DNA of 64,000 nt, taken from Sacculina carcini (taxonomy: Eukaryota > Arthropoda > Thecostraca > Sacculinidae). The notes beneath the pieces were generated by a model. The model saw only the letters and a list, made by a program, of their open reading frames with translations. It ran no database searches and was not told the DNA's origin. Position numbers and translations under genes: made by a program. Within the stretch, counting starts at the first letter, position 1, and each line of letters starts with the position of its first letter. The stretch spans positions 8,226,270 to 8,290,269 of the forward strand of contig OU696582.1 of assembly GCA_916048095.2 (NCBI GenBank). Reading direction: 5' to 3'. Positions 25,205 through 36,446 of the stretch are shown here, one piece after another.

Positions 25205-28200
25205 ATGGCTGAACCAGATGAATCCAAGGGGTCAGATGAGGATCATTCGATTGAGATTAGGTCCCAAGTATGTGGGTCGGAATGTCCAAGTGTAGCCTCG
25301 AGTAATGCGCGTTTGGAGAGACTTGCGAAGATCGCCAGAATAAGAACCGAAAGAGAATATAAACGTAGAGAGTATGAGAAATTGATTGAGATTCAGCGAC
25401 AGAATATGGAACTAGAGGACTTGCGCTGTGAGAAAGAGATGCAGGCTACTATGGCTGAATTACAGGTGTTAGAGTCTGTCGAGGAGCCCAAGCCGGATAT
25501 ACCAATGAATATACCGCTAGGATCTCCGCAGTGTGATGGTTCCAGTAAAGTGTTAAAGCCGGAAATTGTTGGTGACATTCCCTTGAGATCCGGTGAGATA
25601 CTGAAGCAAAGTTCTCCCTCTCCAAACAATGATTCACGTGGGGATGCTGTAGCGAGCTCTCTTCACCGACTTGCTGATTTGCTTTCAGAACGACACAGTA
25701 GAGTGTCTCTTCCTCCTCCGGAGCCAGATGTATTCCATGGAGACAGGCTTCAATTTCCGCTATGGTTGCGGTCATTTGAGTCTTGTGTTGAGTCACAGGT
25801 GAGTGGTGCTGATTGCCTGTATTATCTGCAGAAATATACAGAAGGAGAAGCAAAGGAAATTATCAGAGGGTTTTTAACCGTGAGGACTGGTGAGTCGTTC
25901 AGACGAGCGAAGGCACTCCTCGTAGAGAGATATGGTGATGAAGCGACCACATTTGATGCATTCAGGGAGAAACTGTACAAGTGGCCTGTTATTGATGAGC
26001 ATGATGGTAGAGCTATAGCGAGGTTCTCTGATTTTTTGCAGTATTGTCTCAGCTTGTCGGAAGCAGTTCCCGCGCTTGGCTATCTTGATGATCCGAGAGA
26101 AAGCCAGCGGCTGCTGAGAAAGCTGCCAGACTCTATCGTGCAGAAGTGGGCATTAGAAGTGGACAGTTGGAGAGCCGGAAAACGGTCTTCAGTGTTTATG
26201 TATCCACCGTTTCATGTTTTTTGTGAATTCATTCAGAAAGAGGCACGCCTGGCATGTGACCCAATAACGTCGTTGCAAGCTGTAAAGAGGACACCGCAGG
26301 AACGGTCGGAAAGAAATAGACGAGGTCATGTGAGTCTGTTTACTCAAGCTGATGGTGAACATGAGTTATCGTTCAAATCAAGCGATTTATGTTGTGTCTG
26401 TTGCGGAAGTCATGAGACTATATCTTGTCCTGGTCTTCTCAAAATGAATGTTAAGGAACGGCAGCGTATTGTGATGGAAAAGAGACTGTGTTTTATATGT
26501 CTAAAAGGAGGACACGTTTTCAGTAAATGCCCATCACAGTATAAATGCAGTGTGTGCAGTGGTCCGCATGCCCATATATTACATCAGGACAGCAGTGAGT
26601 TTAAGTGTCCTTGTTGTGACCAGCGACATTACATTTTGCGTTGTCCACGCTTCAAGTCGCTGTCTATCAAGGAACGTTGGAATCTCGTGAAGTCGGAGGG
26701 TCTATGTGCCATCTGCTTTAAACGTGATCATATAGGCAGTAATTGCACGAGGAAATATTCTTGTACCGTTGACGGCTGTGGAAAGGCACATAGCAGTTTT
26801 CTACATTTACCTATGAATCGTGAAACTAATGTCAAATCCAGAACCAGTCATTTCACATGTAGTCAGGGTCAAAAACTGGCGCTGCCCATTGTCCCTGTGA
26901 GGGTCAGATGTCCCGGATCTGACAATCATGTTGATACTTATGCACTCCTTGACTCAGGTTCAAATTCATCTTACTGTACCGAAACCCTTTTCCAAGACGT
27001 TTGTGCCGAAGGAAAATCTCGTGCAATTGAGTTGACGACTATAACCCAGAGGAAGATGATAATTGAGTCGAAATCGACAAAGCTGGTTCTATCAGACGTG
27101 AAGGATACAAACTGTTCTCTCATTTCAGAGGTCACGGTGAGGCCGTCGTTAAATATTGATCTCTCAGGTTTAGCCTGCGATATCGAGGTTAACAAGTGGC
27201 GACATTTGAGTGATATTAGTATTCCGAAACTGGACGTTGGACAAGTACACCTTTTGATTGGTCAAGATTGTTCCGATCTGTTTATACCTACAGAAATTCG
27301 AAGAGGGAGGCCAGGTGAGCCGTATGCAATGAAGACTCCTCTCGGATGGGCCATCCATGGTCCTGTAGATGCTGGAATTACTATGAGATCATCGTATTTT
27401 GTTCATGGTGGGCATGTTTCGAACAACTTGGCTCGTATGTGGGATCTGGAAGATGCGCACTGCGAAAAGACCGGAATGTCCCAGGACGATATGAAGGTGA
27501 TGGAGTTGTGGAGCAAAAATATAGCATTGGATGGTGTCCACTACACTTTGAATATTCCATTCAAGGCCGGCAGCCTTTGTTTGCCAGATAATCGTACACT
27601 GGCAGTGACCCGCTTGCAGTCGCTAAAGAAGCGTCTGATCAAGGACCACACATTCAAAGATAGTTATTCCAAGGAAATACAGAAGCTAACTGAAAAGGGT
27701 TATGCCGAAGAAGTGCCAATTAGTGATTTGAATCGATCAGACGGCAAGGTTTGGTACTTGCCTCATCATTCGGTGGTAAATCCTAGAAAACCGGGTAAGA
27801 TGCGTGTCGTTTTTGATTGTGCGGCCAAGTACAAGGGGGTGTCTCTGAATGACTGTGTACATCAGGGTCCTGAGTTGTCTAACAAGTTGATTGGTGTCTT
27901 ATTGCGATTCCGACAAGGTCCGATCGCGTTCGTAGCTGATATTGAAGCAATGTTCCATCAAGTTAAAGTCAATTTGAAAGACCGAGATGTGTTGAGGTTT
28001 TTGTGGTTCGAAGGCGACGATACCAATGGAGAGTTGAAAGAATACCGGATGACGTCACACCTATTCGGAGGGAATTGGAGCCCTAGCTGTGCGGCCTACG
28101 CACTTCAAGAAGTAGCTCGCGAGTTTGTTAGTGAATATCCCCCCAGTGTACTAAGCACTATTTTGAGAAATTTCTATGTCGATGATTGCTTAAAGACAGA

Positions 28201-29728
28201 GAAGTCTGCGTATGCGGCTGTTGAGGTGGCCAAGCAGCTCATGGAAATACTGTCGTTTCGAGGATTCAAGCTCACAAAGTTTGTCTCTAATTCTGCTGAA
28301 TTTATGAAAGGTATACCAGAAGAGAGACGGGGAAGTTGTTATCAATCGCTTAATGTGAGTTTAGAGAAACTCTCGGTACAACGAGCCCTCGGTATGCTTT
28401 GGGATGTCGAACTGGACGTTTTCAAATTTGACGTTCAAATTCAAGAGAAGCCGTACACCAAAAGAGGACTACTTAGCACTTTGAGTACTGTATACGACCC
28501 TCTCGGATTTGTCAGTCCCTTTGTGCTGCCAGCAAGAAGGATGTTTCAGGAACTGTGTCGTCTGGATGTAGGTTGGGATAGCCAATTACCAGAGGACATA
28601 ATGGAGCAATGGTTGAAGTGGACGAATGATTTTACTGTTGTTGCCTCCTACAGAGTGCCCAGGTGTGTTAATGCAAGTGATGAGCCTGCAGTAACTTACC
28701 AGCTTCACCACTTTTGTGACGCGTCAGAATACGGTTACGGTGCCGTTTCGTATATACGTACCGAACATGATGCACACGTTTGTTCTGTCAGGCTGGTTTT
28801 GGCCAAGGCCAGGCTGGCACCAATAAAGGGTGCAACTATCCCGCGCCTAGAACTGGCTGGTGCAGTCGAGGCAGTCCGATTGGACAATTGTTTAAGATCA
28901 GAACTCGATGTTCCTCTTCGTGAATCTGTTTTCTGGACGGATAGCACCATTGTACTGTGGTATTTACAGAACAGCGAGAAACGTTTTCAGACATATGTGG
29001 CAAATCGAGTAGCCAAGATCTCGGAGAACACGGTGCAAACTCAATGGAATTACGTCCCCAGTTGCGAGAATCCAGCAGATGATGCCTCTAGAGGACTCAC
29101 AGCGACAGAGCTTTTAAATAACAGCAGGTGGTTAAATGGACCGTCATTTCTGCATTCAACGAGTGATAAGTGGCCGAGACAACCTGCACTGAAATGCGCA
29201 GAGCTGTCATGCATTGTGGAAACAAGAAGAGATCCTGTTGTGTATGCAATCAAGACAGAAGAAGATCATACTGGCAAGTTATTAACCCATTTTTCTTCTT
29301 GGCACCGAATGAAAAGAGCTATAGCCTGGATGCTAAGATTTCGAGCCTTTCTGCGTAAGAAACCTTTTAGTCATGGCTTTTTGTCAGTAGATGAACTAAA
29401 AAACTCCGAGAAATGGATTGTTATTTACGCCCAGAAGTCTTTGAATTCGGATGAAACAAGTATATTGGAGCGATTAGATCCGATGTTGTCAAATCGTGGA
29501 GTACTTGTTGTAGGAGGCAGGACTCAGGCCGCGAAGATCGAAGATCATGCGAAGCATCAGATAATCTTGCCTGGAGATCACCATGTGTCAAAATGCATAC
29601 TATATGAAATACATAATCTATTTGGACATTGTGGCTCAGAGAGAACGCTTACAGAGAGCAGAAAATTGTCTCTTCCATTGGTTTCCAGTCGGGTTCAACG
29701 CCTGAAAACTGCACGAGACCATTGTTGA
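25205..29728 (+). CDS. BEL/Pao gag-pol, copy 3
   Basis: Complete frame as in copy 1. Private change Leu to Ser near the N-terminus (EDHSIEI, about 25249). It has Glu in QLMEIL, as in all copies except copy 1. Confidence 0.93.
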   Translation: MAEPDESKGSDEDHSIEIRSQVCGSECPSVASSNARLERLAKIARIRTEREYKRREYEKLIEIQRQNMELEDLRCEKEMQATMAELQVLESVEEPKPDIPMNIPLGSPQCDGSSKVLKPEIVGDIPLRSGEILKQSSPSPNNDSRGDAVASSLHRLADLLSERHSRVSLPPPEPDVFHGDRLQFPLWLRSFESCVESQVSGADCLYYLQKYTEGEAKEIIRGFLTVRTGESFRRAKALLVERYGDEATTFDAFREKLYKWPVIDEHDGRAIARFSDFLQYCLSLSEAVPALGYLDDPRESQRLLRKLPDSIVQKWALEVDSWRAGKRSSVFMYPPFHVFCEFIQKEARLACDPITSLQAVKRTPQERSERNRRGHVSLFTQADGEHELSFKSSDLCCVCCGSHETISCPGLLKMNVKERQRIVMEKRLCFICLKGGHVFSKCPSQYKCSVCSGPHAHILHQDSSEFKCPCCDQRHYILRCPRFKSLSIKERWNLVKSEGLCAICFKRDHIGSNCTRKYSCTVDGCGKAHSSFLHLPMNRETNVKSRTSHFTCSQGQKLALPIVPVRVRCPGSDNHVDTYALLDSGSNSSYCTETLFQDVCAEGKSRAIELTTITQRKMIIESKSTKLVLSDVKDTNCSLISEVTVRPSLNIDLSGLACDIEVNKWRHLSDISIPKLDVGQVHLLIGQDCSDLFIPTEIRRGRPGEPYAMKTPLGWAIHGPVDAGITMRSSYFVHGGHVSNNLARMWDLEDAHCEKTGMSQDDMKVMELWSKNIALDGVHYTLNIPFKAGSLCLPDNRTLAVTRLQSLKKRLIKDHTFKDSYSKEIQKLTEKGYAEEVPISDLNRSDGKVWYLPHHSVVNPRKPGKMRVVFDCAAKYKGVSLNDCVHQGPELSNKLIGVLLRFRQGPIAFVADIEAMFHQVKVNLKDRDVLRFLWFEGDDTNGELKEYRMTSHLFGGNWSPSCAAYALQEVAREFVSEYPPSVLSTILRNFYVDDCLKTEKSAYAAVEVAKQLMEILSFRGFKLTKFVSNSAEFMKGIPEERRGSCYQSLNVSLEKLSVQRALGMLWDVELDVFKFDVQIQEKPYTKRGLLSTLSTVYDPLGFVSPFVLPARRMFQELCRLDVGWDSQLPEDIMEQWLKWTNDFTVVASYRVPRCVNASDEPAVTYQLHHFCDASEYGYGAVSYIRTEHDAHVCSVRLVLAKARLAPIKGATIPRLELAGAVEAVRLDNCLRSELDVPLRESVFWTDSTIVLWYLQNSEKRFQTYVANRVAKISENTVQTQWNYVPSCENPADDASRGLTATELLNNSRWLNGPSFLHSTSDKWPRQPALKCAELSCIVETRRDPVVYAIKTEEDHTGKLLTHFSSWHRMKRAIAWMLRFRAFLRKKPFSHGFLSVDELKNSEKWIVIYAQKSLNSDETSILERLDPMLSNRGVLVVGGRTQAAKIEDHAKHQIILPGDHHVSKCILYEIHNLFGHCGSERTLTESRKLSLPLVSSRVQRLKTARDHC

Positions 29729-31601
29729 TTTGCAATGCAACGTTTGGTTTAAGTTCTACAGAAAAAGCACTGGCGGGCGCCGCTGCATGCATAACCAACA
29801 ACACAACCAACATAACAGCGGCTGGGACTGGACCAGCAACAACAAACAAAAACAAGAAAATGCAAATTAGGGCCACGGTTCTAATCCGGCCCGTAAAATA
29901 ATCTACCCCTTCCTTCAAATCTTTCAACCACTCGTTCGGTTCGTCCGTCTCAAGGTGGGCCTCAGCCACAAAACGCGGCAATCGAGCAGTGCTTCCATCC
30001 ATAGGTCGAAGTGCGGAAGTGCACGTAGGACCCATCGCAATCAAACAAACTAAAATGATACCTGCTCCTTTAACGGGACCCACAACGGGCACGACAAATA
30101 TCGCTCCAGTAAAAAAGACAATCCAGCGTGGCGACAAGTTCAACTTGTTGAGCACAGCACACACGTCAAAATATGAGTTGTTAGCCGCTTCTCCCATCTT
30201 GTCACTGAACCAGTTGGTAATGCGGTCAATAGACCGTCCATCTACGGACCGTCTATTTCTAGACAGAGGTCTATGTCGATTTGTGGCCGCTTCCACTGTA
30301 GAACATGTCACATTGTATTTTCCTTCCTGTGTTCCAAGCTCCAATCGTGCGTGAATATAACCACCTTCTCTAGAACACAATTGGCCGTAATTTCTTACTT
30401 TCTCCCAAAATGTTCGATCAAAAGGAGCGGCCACGCAACCACAGGAAACAGCACATTCCCATTCCCGAAGTGTTGCCCAATTGGTGCAACCTTCACTCGA
30501 TGGTTCAATCAACATCAAGGATCGATAATCCGCCGCAAACGTGAAAGTCGACCTACAATCACCTCTGATTGCCACATTGCGACAATCCCAGTCCGTGTTG
30601 TCGGACATGGGATCGATCCGCCAATGTCCAGTTGCATTACAGTTCCGAATGCACATTGCCGACAAAGCAAAAACCAGTCCGATTTTCTGAACAAGAGTGA
30701 TTCTGTTGTGCCTAATCCTGGCACGCTCAAAAGAATCCCGCTGGTTTTTCCTCATTGCCCAAGGACGAGTGATGTCAAACTCAGCGAATCTGGCTACTCG
30801 TCGTCGCACCGGGGCGGGTTTTCGCTCGATCTCATCATGTTTGAGTTCCAAGCTACATTCTGGTTGTTGTACGTCTTTCCAAGGTGCCCAGGTCGAAACG
30901 AATCTGTGCTCCTTCTTGACTTTTGGTTTAAGCAGTTGGCGTACTGCTTCCCTAGCCACTCCGATGTCTTGACCATGTATCCAATCCTTGCCGGACACTG
31001 CAATCGGCTTGGGTAGACGAGGATCTTTCACAATCCCAGCCTCTTGAGCGTTCCAAGTAGCGGCATCAAGAACTTTTCCAACAACTCTTTTAGCCGCCAT
31101 CATGCGTACCTTATGGTATCGCTTTTTGGGCATACTGAACAATTTCCGGACGTCCATCCATTCTGGCAATCCTGCCAGCCACCAAAAACCGGCTTTTTCT
31201 TGCAGGTTTTCCTTGCTGCGTTCTTTTTCCAATCGATCGATCTTATGCTGAGCCAACATAGATTGATGTTTGCGGGCCTTCCGAACCTTCTCCTTCTTCT
31301 TTCTTTCTTTTCCCGAATCCAAGGTTTTCCATTTCAAGCCGGCAACATACTTAGGCTTGGCTGATTTCCTGTCGGTGTATTTGAAAGACCGACAGATTGA
31401 CTGGTTCAGATTGATAAGGAAGCAGGTTCCTACCGCATTCCAGTACCACGCATCCCAGTCGCGATCGACTTCGACGGCTGGTTCAAACTGCATACCTTCA
31501 GGAGTGTCACGTGTGGACAGACCGAAGCTCTTTGCAGCTGCAAAAGATTGTCTCAGTTTTTTGTCCTGAGCTAGACGCACTTTATCTCCTCCGTTTTTCA
31601 T
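29649..31601 (-). CDS. Flavivirus-like structural fragment, copy 3
   Basis: Intact 650-codon frame from ATG at 31601, with no amino-acid difference seen from copy 1. Confidence 0.55.
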   Translation of the reverse strand: MKNGGDKVRLAQDKKLRQSFAAAKSFGLSTRDTPEGMQFEPAVEVDRDWDAWYWNAVGTCFLINLNQSICRSFKYTDRKSAKPKYVAGLKWKTLDSGKERKKKEKVRKARKHQSMLAQHKIDRLEKERSKENLQEKAGFWWLAGLPEWMDVRKLFSMPKKRYHKVRMMAAKRVVGKVLDAATWNAQEAGIVKDPRLPKPIAVSGKDWIHGQDIGVAREAVRQLLKPKVKKEHRFVSTWAPWKDVQQPECSLELKHDEIERKPAPVRRRVARFAEFDITRPWAMRKNQRDSFERARIRHNRITLVQKIGLVFALSAMCIRNCNATGHWRIDPMSDNTDWDCRNVAIRGDCRSTFTFAADYRSLMLIEPSSEGCTNWATLREWECAVSCGCVAAPFDRTFWEKVRNYGQLCSREGGYIHARLELGTQEGKYNVTCSTVEAATNRHRPLSRNRRSVDGRSIDRITNWFSDKMGEAANNSYFDVCAVLNKLNLSPRWIVFFTGAIFVVPVVGPVKGAGIILVCLIAMGPTCTSALRPMDGSTARLPRFVAEAHLETDEPNEWLKDLKEGVDYFTGRIRTVALICIFLFLFVVAGPVPAAVMLVVLLVMHAAAPASAFSVELKPNVALQINNGLVQFSGVEPDWKPMEETIFCSL

Positions 31602-31701
31602 TGTTGTATTCTTAATACGCGATCGAAAAGGGAGGAGATAAAGTGCGTCTAGCTCAGGACAAAAAACTGAGACAATCTTTTGCAGCTGCAAAGAGCTTCG
31701 G
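31522..31701. repeat. 71-bp inverted repeat, unit 4
   Basis: Same arms and loop as 11368-11547. Confidence 0.97.
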
Positions 31702-31922
31702 AAAGTTCAAACTTTGGCTGCTGTCGACTCGTCTTCGTACACTTTCTGGACAGCTTCATCGGGAAGACATGAGTTGAATTTTTCGTTTTTTCATTTGAAT
31801 TTGATTGAATTATGTTATGTATTTTGATTGTTATATTTTCTATCGGTGTGCCCAAGGCTAGCTTAGTCATATAACCACGCGCTACATCGTTTTTTGTGAA
31901 TTGTTCCACTTTACGCTTAAGT

Positions 31923-34900
31923 ATGGCTGAACCAGATGAATCCAAGGGGTCAGATGAGGATCATTTGATTGAGATTAGGTCCCAAGTATGTGGGTCGGAA
32001 TGTCCAAGTGTAGCCTCGAGTAATGCGCGTTTGGAGAGACTTGCGAAGATCGCCAGAATAAGAACCGAAAGAGAATATAAACGTAGAGAGTATGAGAAAT
32101 TGATTGAGATTCAGCGACAGAATATGGAACTAGAGGACTTGCGCTGTGAGAAAGAGATGCAGGCTACTATGGCTGAATTACAGGTGTTAGAGTCTGTCGA
32201 GGAGCCCAAGCCGGATATACCAATGAATATACCGCTAGGATCTCCGCAGTGTGATGGTTCCAGTAAAGTGTTAAAGCCGGAAATTGTTGGTGACATTCCC
32301 TTGAGATCCGGTGAGATACTGAAGCAAAGTTCTCCCTCTCCAAACAATGATTCACGTGGGGATGCTGTAGCGAGCTCTCTTCACCGACTTGCTGATTTGC
32401 TTTCAGAACGACACAGTAGAGTGTCTCTTCCTCCTCCGGAGCCAGATGTATTCCATGGAGACAGGCTTCAATTTCCGCTATGGTTGCGGTCATTTGAGTC
32501 TTGTGTTGAGTCACAGGTGAGTGGTGCTGATTGCCTGTATTATCTGCAGAAATATACAGAAGGAGAAGCAAAGGAAATTATCAGAGGGTTTTTAACCGTG
32601 AGGACTGGTGAGTCGTTCAGACGAGCGAAGGCACTCCTCGTAGAGAGATATGGTGATGAAGCGACCACATTTGATGCATTCAGGGAGAAACTGTACAAGT
32701 GGCCTGTTATTGATGAGCATGATGGTAGAGCTATAGCGAGGTTCTCTGATTTTTTGCAGTATTGTCTCAGCTTGTCGGAAGCAGTTCCCGCGCTTGGCTA
32801 TCTTGATGATCCGAGAGAAAGCCAGCGGCTGCTGAGAAAGCTGCCAGACTCTATCGTGCAGAAGTGGGCATTAGAAGTGGACAGTTGGAGAGCCGGAAAA
32901 CGGTCTTCAGTGTTTATGTATCCACCGTTTCATGTTTTTTGTGAATTCATTCAGAAAGAGGCACGCCTGGCATGTGACCCAATAACGTCGTTGCAAGCTG
33001 TAAAGAGGACACCGCAGGAACGGTCGGAAAGAAATAGACGAGGTCATGTGAGTCTGTTTACTCAAGCTGATGGTGAACATGAGTTATCGTTCAAATCAAG
33101 CGATTTATGTTGTGTCTGTTGCGGAAGTCATGAGACTATATCTTGTCCTGGTCTTCTCAAAATGAATGTTAAGGAACGGCAGCGTATTGTGATGGAAAAG
33201 AGACTGTGTTTTATATGTCTAAAAGGAGGACATGTTTTCAGTAAATGCCCATCACAGTATAAATGCAGTGTGTGCAGTGGTCCGCATGCCCATATATTAC
33301 ATCAGGACAGCAGTGAGTTTAAGTGTCCTTGTTGTGACCAGCGACATTACATTTTGCGTTGTCCACGCTTCAAGTCGCTGTCTATCAAGGAACGTTGGAA
33401 TCTCGTGAAGTCGGAGGGTCTATGTGCCATCTGCTTTAAACGTGATCATATAGGCAGTAATTGCACGAGGAAATATTCTTGTACCGTTGACGGCTGTGGA
33501 AAGGCACATAGCAGTTTTCTACATTTACCTATGAATCGTGAAACTAATGTCAAATCCAGAACCAGTCATTTCACATGTAGTCAGGGTCAAAAACTGGCGC
33601 TGCCCATTGTCCCTGTGAGGGTCAGATGTCCCGGATCTGACAATCATGTTGATACTTATGCACTCCTTGACTCAGGTTCAAATTCATCTTACTGTACCGA
33701 AACCCTTTTCCAAGACGTTTGTGCCGAAGGAAAATCTCGTGCAATTGAGTTGACGACTATAACCCAGAGGAAGATGATAATTGAGTCGAAATCGACAAAG
33801 CTGGTTCTATCAGACGTGAAGGATACAAACTGTTCTCTCATTTCAGAGGTCACGGTGAGGCCGTCGTTAAATATTGATCTCTCAGGTTTAGCCTGCGATA
33901 TCGAGGTTAACAAGTGGCGACATTTGAGTGATATTAGTATTCCGAAACTGGACGTTGGACAAGTACACCTTTTGATTGGTCAAGATTGTTCCGATCTGTT
34001 TATACCTACAGAAATTCGAAGAGGGAGGCCAGGTGAGCCGTATGCAATGAAGACTCCTCTCGGATGGGCCATCCATGGTCCTGTAGATGCTGGAATTACT
34101 ATGAGATCATCGTATTTTGTTCATGGTGGGCATGTTTCGAACAACTTGGCTCGTATGTGGGATCTGGAAGATGCGCACTGCGAAAAGACCGGAATGTCCC
34201 AGGACGATATGAAGGTGATGGAGTTGTGGAGCAAAAATATAGCATTGGATGGTGTCCACTACACTTTGAATATTCCATTCAAGGCCGGCAGCCTTTGTTT
34301 GCCAGATAATCGTACACTGGCAGTGACCCGCTTGCAGTCGCTAAAGAAGCGTCTGATCAAGGACCACACATTCAAAGATAGTTATTCCAAGGAAATACAG
34401 AAGCTAACTGAAAAGGGTTATGCCGAAGAAGTGCCAATTAGTGATTTGAATCGATCAGACGGCAAGGTTTGGTACTTGCCTCATCATTCGGTGGTAAATC
34501 CTAGAAAACCGGGTAAGATGCGTGTCGTTTTTGATTGTGCGGCCAAGTACAAGGGGGTGTCTCTGAATGACTGTGTACATCAGGGTCCTGAGTTGTCTAA
34601 CAAGTTGATTGGTGTCTTATTGCGATTCCGACAAGGTCCGATCGCGTTCGTAGCTGATATTGAAGCAATGTTCCATCAAGTTAAAGTCAATTTGAAAGAC
34701 CGAGATGTGTTGAGGTTTTTGTGGTTCGAAGGCGACGATACCAATGGAGAGTTGAAAGAATACCGGATGACGTCACACCTATTCGGAGGGAATTGGAGCC
34801 CTAGCTGTGCGGCCTACGCACTTCAAGAAGTAGCTCGCGAGTTTGTTAGTGAATATCCCCCCAGTGTACTAAGCACTATTTTGAGAAATTTCTATGTCGA

Positions 34901-36446
34901 TGATTGCTTAAAGACAGAGAAGTCTGCGTATGCGGCTGTTGAGGTGGCCAAGCAGCTCATGGAAATACTGTCGTTTCGAGGATTCAAGCTCACAAAGTTT
35001 GTCTCTAATTCTGCTGAATTTATGAAAGGTATACCAGAAGAGAGACGGGGAAGTTGTTATCAATCGCTTAATGTGAGTTTAGAGAAACTCTCGGTACAAC
35101 GAGCCCTCGGTATGCTTTGGGATGTCGAACTGGACGTTTTCAAATTTGACGTTCAAATTCAAGAGAAGCCGTACACCAAAAGAGGACTACTTAGCACTTT
35201 GAGTACTGTATACGACCCTCTCGGATTTGTCAGTCCCTTTGTGCTGCCAGCAAGAAGGATGTTTCAGGAACTGTGTCGTCTGGATGTAGGTTGGGATAGC
35301 CAATTACCAGAGGACATAATGGAGCAATGGTTGAAGTGGACGAATGATTTTACTGTTGTTGCCTCCTACAGAGTGCCCAGGTGTGTTAATGCAAGTGATG
35401 AGCCTGCAGTAACTTACCAGCTTCACCACTTTTGTGACGCGTCAGAATACGGTTACGGTGCCGTTTCGTATATACGTACCGAACATGATGCACACGTTTG
35501 TTCTGTCAGGCTGGTTTTGGCCAAGGCCAGGCTGGCACCAATAAAGGGTGCAACTATCCCGCGCCTAGAACTGGCTGGTGCAGTCGAGGCAGTCCGATTG
35601 GACAATTGTTTAAGATCAGAACTCGATGTTCCTCTTCGTGAATCTGTTTTCTGGACGGATAGCACCATTGTACTGTGGTATTTACAGAACAGCGAGAAAC
35701 GTTTTCAGACATATGTGGCAAATCGAGTAGCCAAGATCTCGGAGAACACGGTGCAAACTCAATGGAATTACGTCCCCAGTTGCGAGAATCCAGCAGATGA
35801 TGCCTCTAGAGGACTCACAGCGACAGAGCTTTTAAATAACAGCAGGTGGTTAAATGGACCGTCATTTCTGCATTCAACGAGTGATAAGTGGCCGAGACAA
35901 CCTGCACTGAAATGCGCAGAGCTGTCATGCATTGTGGAAACAAGAAGAGATCCTGTTGTGTATGCAATCAAGACAGAAGAAGATCATACTGGCAAGTTAT
36001 TAACCCATTTTTCTTCTTGGCACCGAATGAAAAGAGCTATAGCCTGGATGCTAAGATTTCGAGCCTTTCTGCGTAAGAAACCTTTTAGTCATGGCTTTTT
36101 GTCAGTAGATGAACTAAAAAACTCCGAGAAATGGATTGTTATTTACGCCCAGAAGTCTTTGAATTCGGATGAAACAAGTATATTGGAGCGATTAGATCCG
36201 ATGTTGTCAAATCGTGGAGTACTTGTTGTAGGAGGCAGGACTCAGGCCGCGAAGATCGAAGATCATGCGAAGCATCAGATAATCTTGCCTGGAGATCACC
36301 ATGTGTCAAAATGCATACTATATGAAATACATAATCTATTTGGACATTGTGGCTCAGAGAGAACGCTTACAGAGAGCAGAAAATTGTCTCTTCCATTGGT
36401 TTCCAGTCGGGTTCAACGCCTGAAAACTGCACGAGACCATTGTTGA
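31923..36446 (+). CDS. BEL/Pao gag-pol, copy 4
   Basis: Complete frame. Protein equals the array consensus. One silent difference in the first CCHC knuckle (CAC to CAT, about 33230). Confidence 0.93.
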   Translation: MAEPDESKGSDEDHLIEIRSQVCGSECPSVASSNARLERLAKIARIRTEREYKRREYEKLIEIQRQNMELEDLRCEKEMQATMAELQVLESVEEPKPDIPMNIPLGSPQCDGSSKVLKPEIVGDIPLRSGEILKQSSPSPNNDSRGDAVASSLHRLADLLSERHSRVSLPPPEPDVFHGDRLQFPLWLRSFESCVESQVSGADCLYYLQKYTEGEAKEIIRGFLTVRTGESFRRAKALLVERYGDEATTFDAFREKLYKWPVIDEHDGRAIARFSDFLQYCLSLSEAVPALGYLDDPRESQRLLRKLPDSIVQKWALEVDSWRAGKRSSVFMYPPFHVFCEFIQKEARLACDPITSLQAVKRTPQERSERNRRGHVSLFTQADGEHELSFKSSDLCCVCCGSHETISCPGLLKMNVKERQRIVMEKRLCFICLKGGHVFSKCPSQYKCSVCSGPHAHILHQDSSEFKCPCCDQRHYILRCPRFKSLSIKERWNLVKSEGLCAICFKRDHIGSNCTRKYSCTVDGCGKAHSSFLHLPMNRETNVKSRTSHFTCSQGQKLALPIVPVRVRCPGSDNHVDTYALLDSGSNSSYCTETLFQDVCAEGKSRAIELTTITQRKMIIESKSTKLVLSDVKDTNCSLISEVTVRPSLNIDLSGLACDIEVNKWRHLSDISIPKLDVGQVHLLIGQDCSDLFIPTEIRRGRPGEPYAMKTPLGWAIHGPVDAGITMRSSYFVHGGHVSNNLARMWDLEDAHCEKTGMSQDDMKVMELWSKNIALDGVHYTLNIPFKAGSLCLPDNRTLAVTRLQSLKKRLIKDHTFKDSYSKEIQKLTEKGYAEEVPISDLNRSDGKVWYLPHHSVVNPRKPGKMRVVFDCAAKYKGVSLNDCVHQGPELSNKLIGVLLRFRQGPIAFVADIEAMFHQVKVNLKDRDVLRFLWFEGDDTNGELKEYRMTSHLFGGNWSPSCAAYALQEVAREFVSEYPPSVLSTILRNFYVDDCLKTEKSAYAAVEVAKQLMEILSFRGFKLTKFVSNSAEFMKGIPEERRGSCYQSLNVSLEKLSVQRALGMLWDVELDVFKFDVQIQEKPYTKRGLLSTLSTVYDPLGFVSPFVLPARRMFQELCRLDVGWDSQLPEDIMEQWLKWTNDFTVVASYRVPRCVNASDEPAVTYQLHHFCDASEYGYGAVSYIRTEHDAHVCSVRLVLAKARLAPIKGATIPRLELAGAVEAVRLDNCLRSELDVPLRESVFWTDSTIVLWYLQNSEKRFQTYVANRVAKISENTVQTQWNYVPSCENPADDASRGLTATELLNNSRWLNGPSFLHSTSDKWPRQPALKCAELSCIVETRRDPVVYAIKTEEDHTGKLLTHFSSWHRMKRAIAWMLRFRAFLRKKPFSHGFLSVDELKNSEKWIVIYAQKSLNSDETSILERLDPMLSNRGVLVVGGRTQAAKIEDHAKHQIILPGDHHVSKCILYEIHNLFGHCGSERTLTESRKLSLPLVSSRVQRLKTARDHC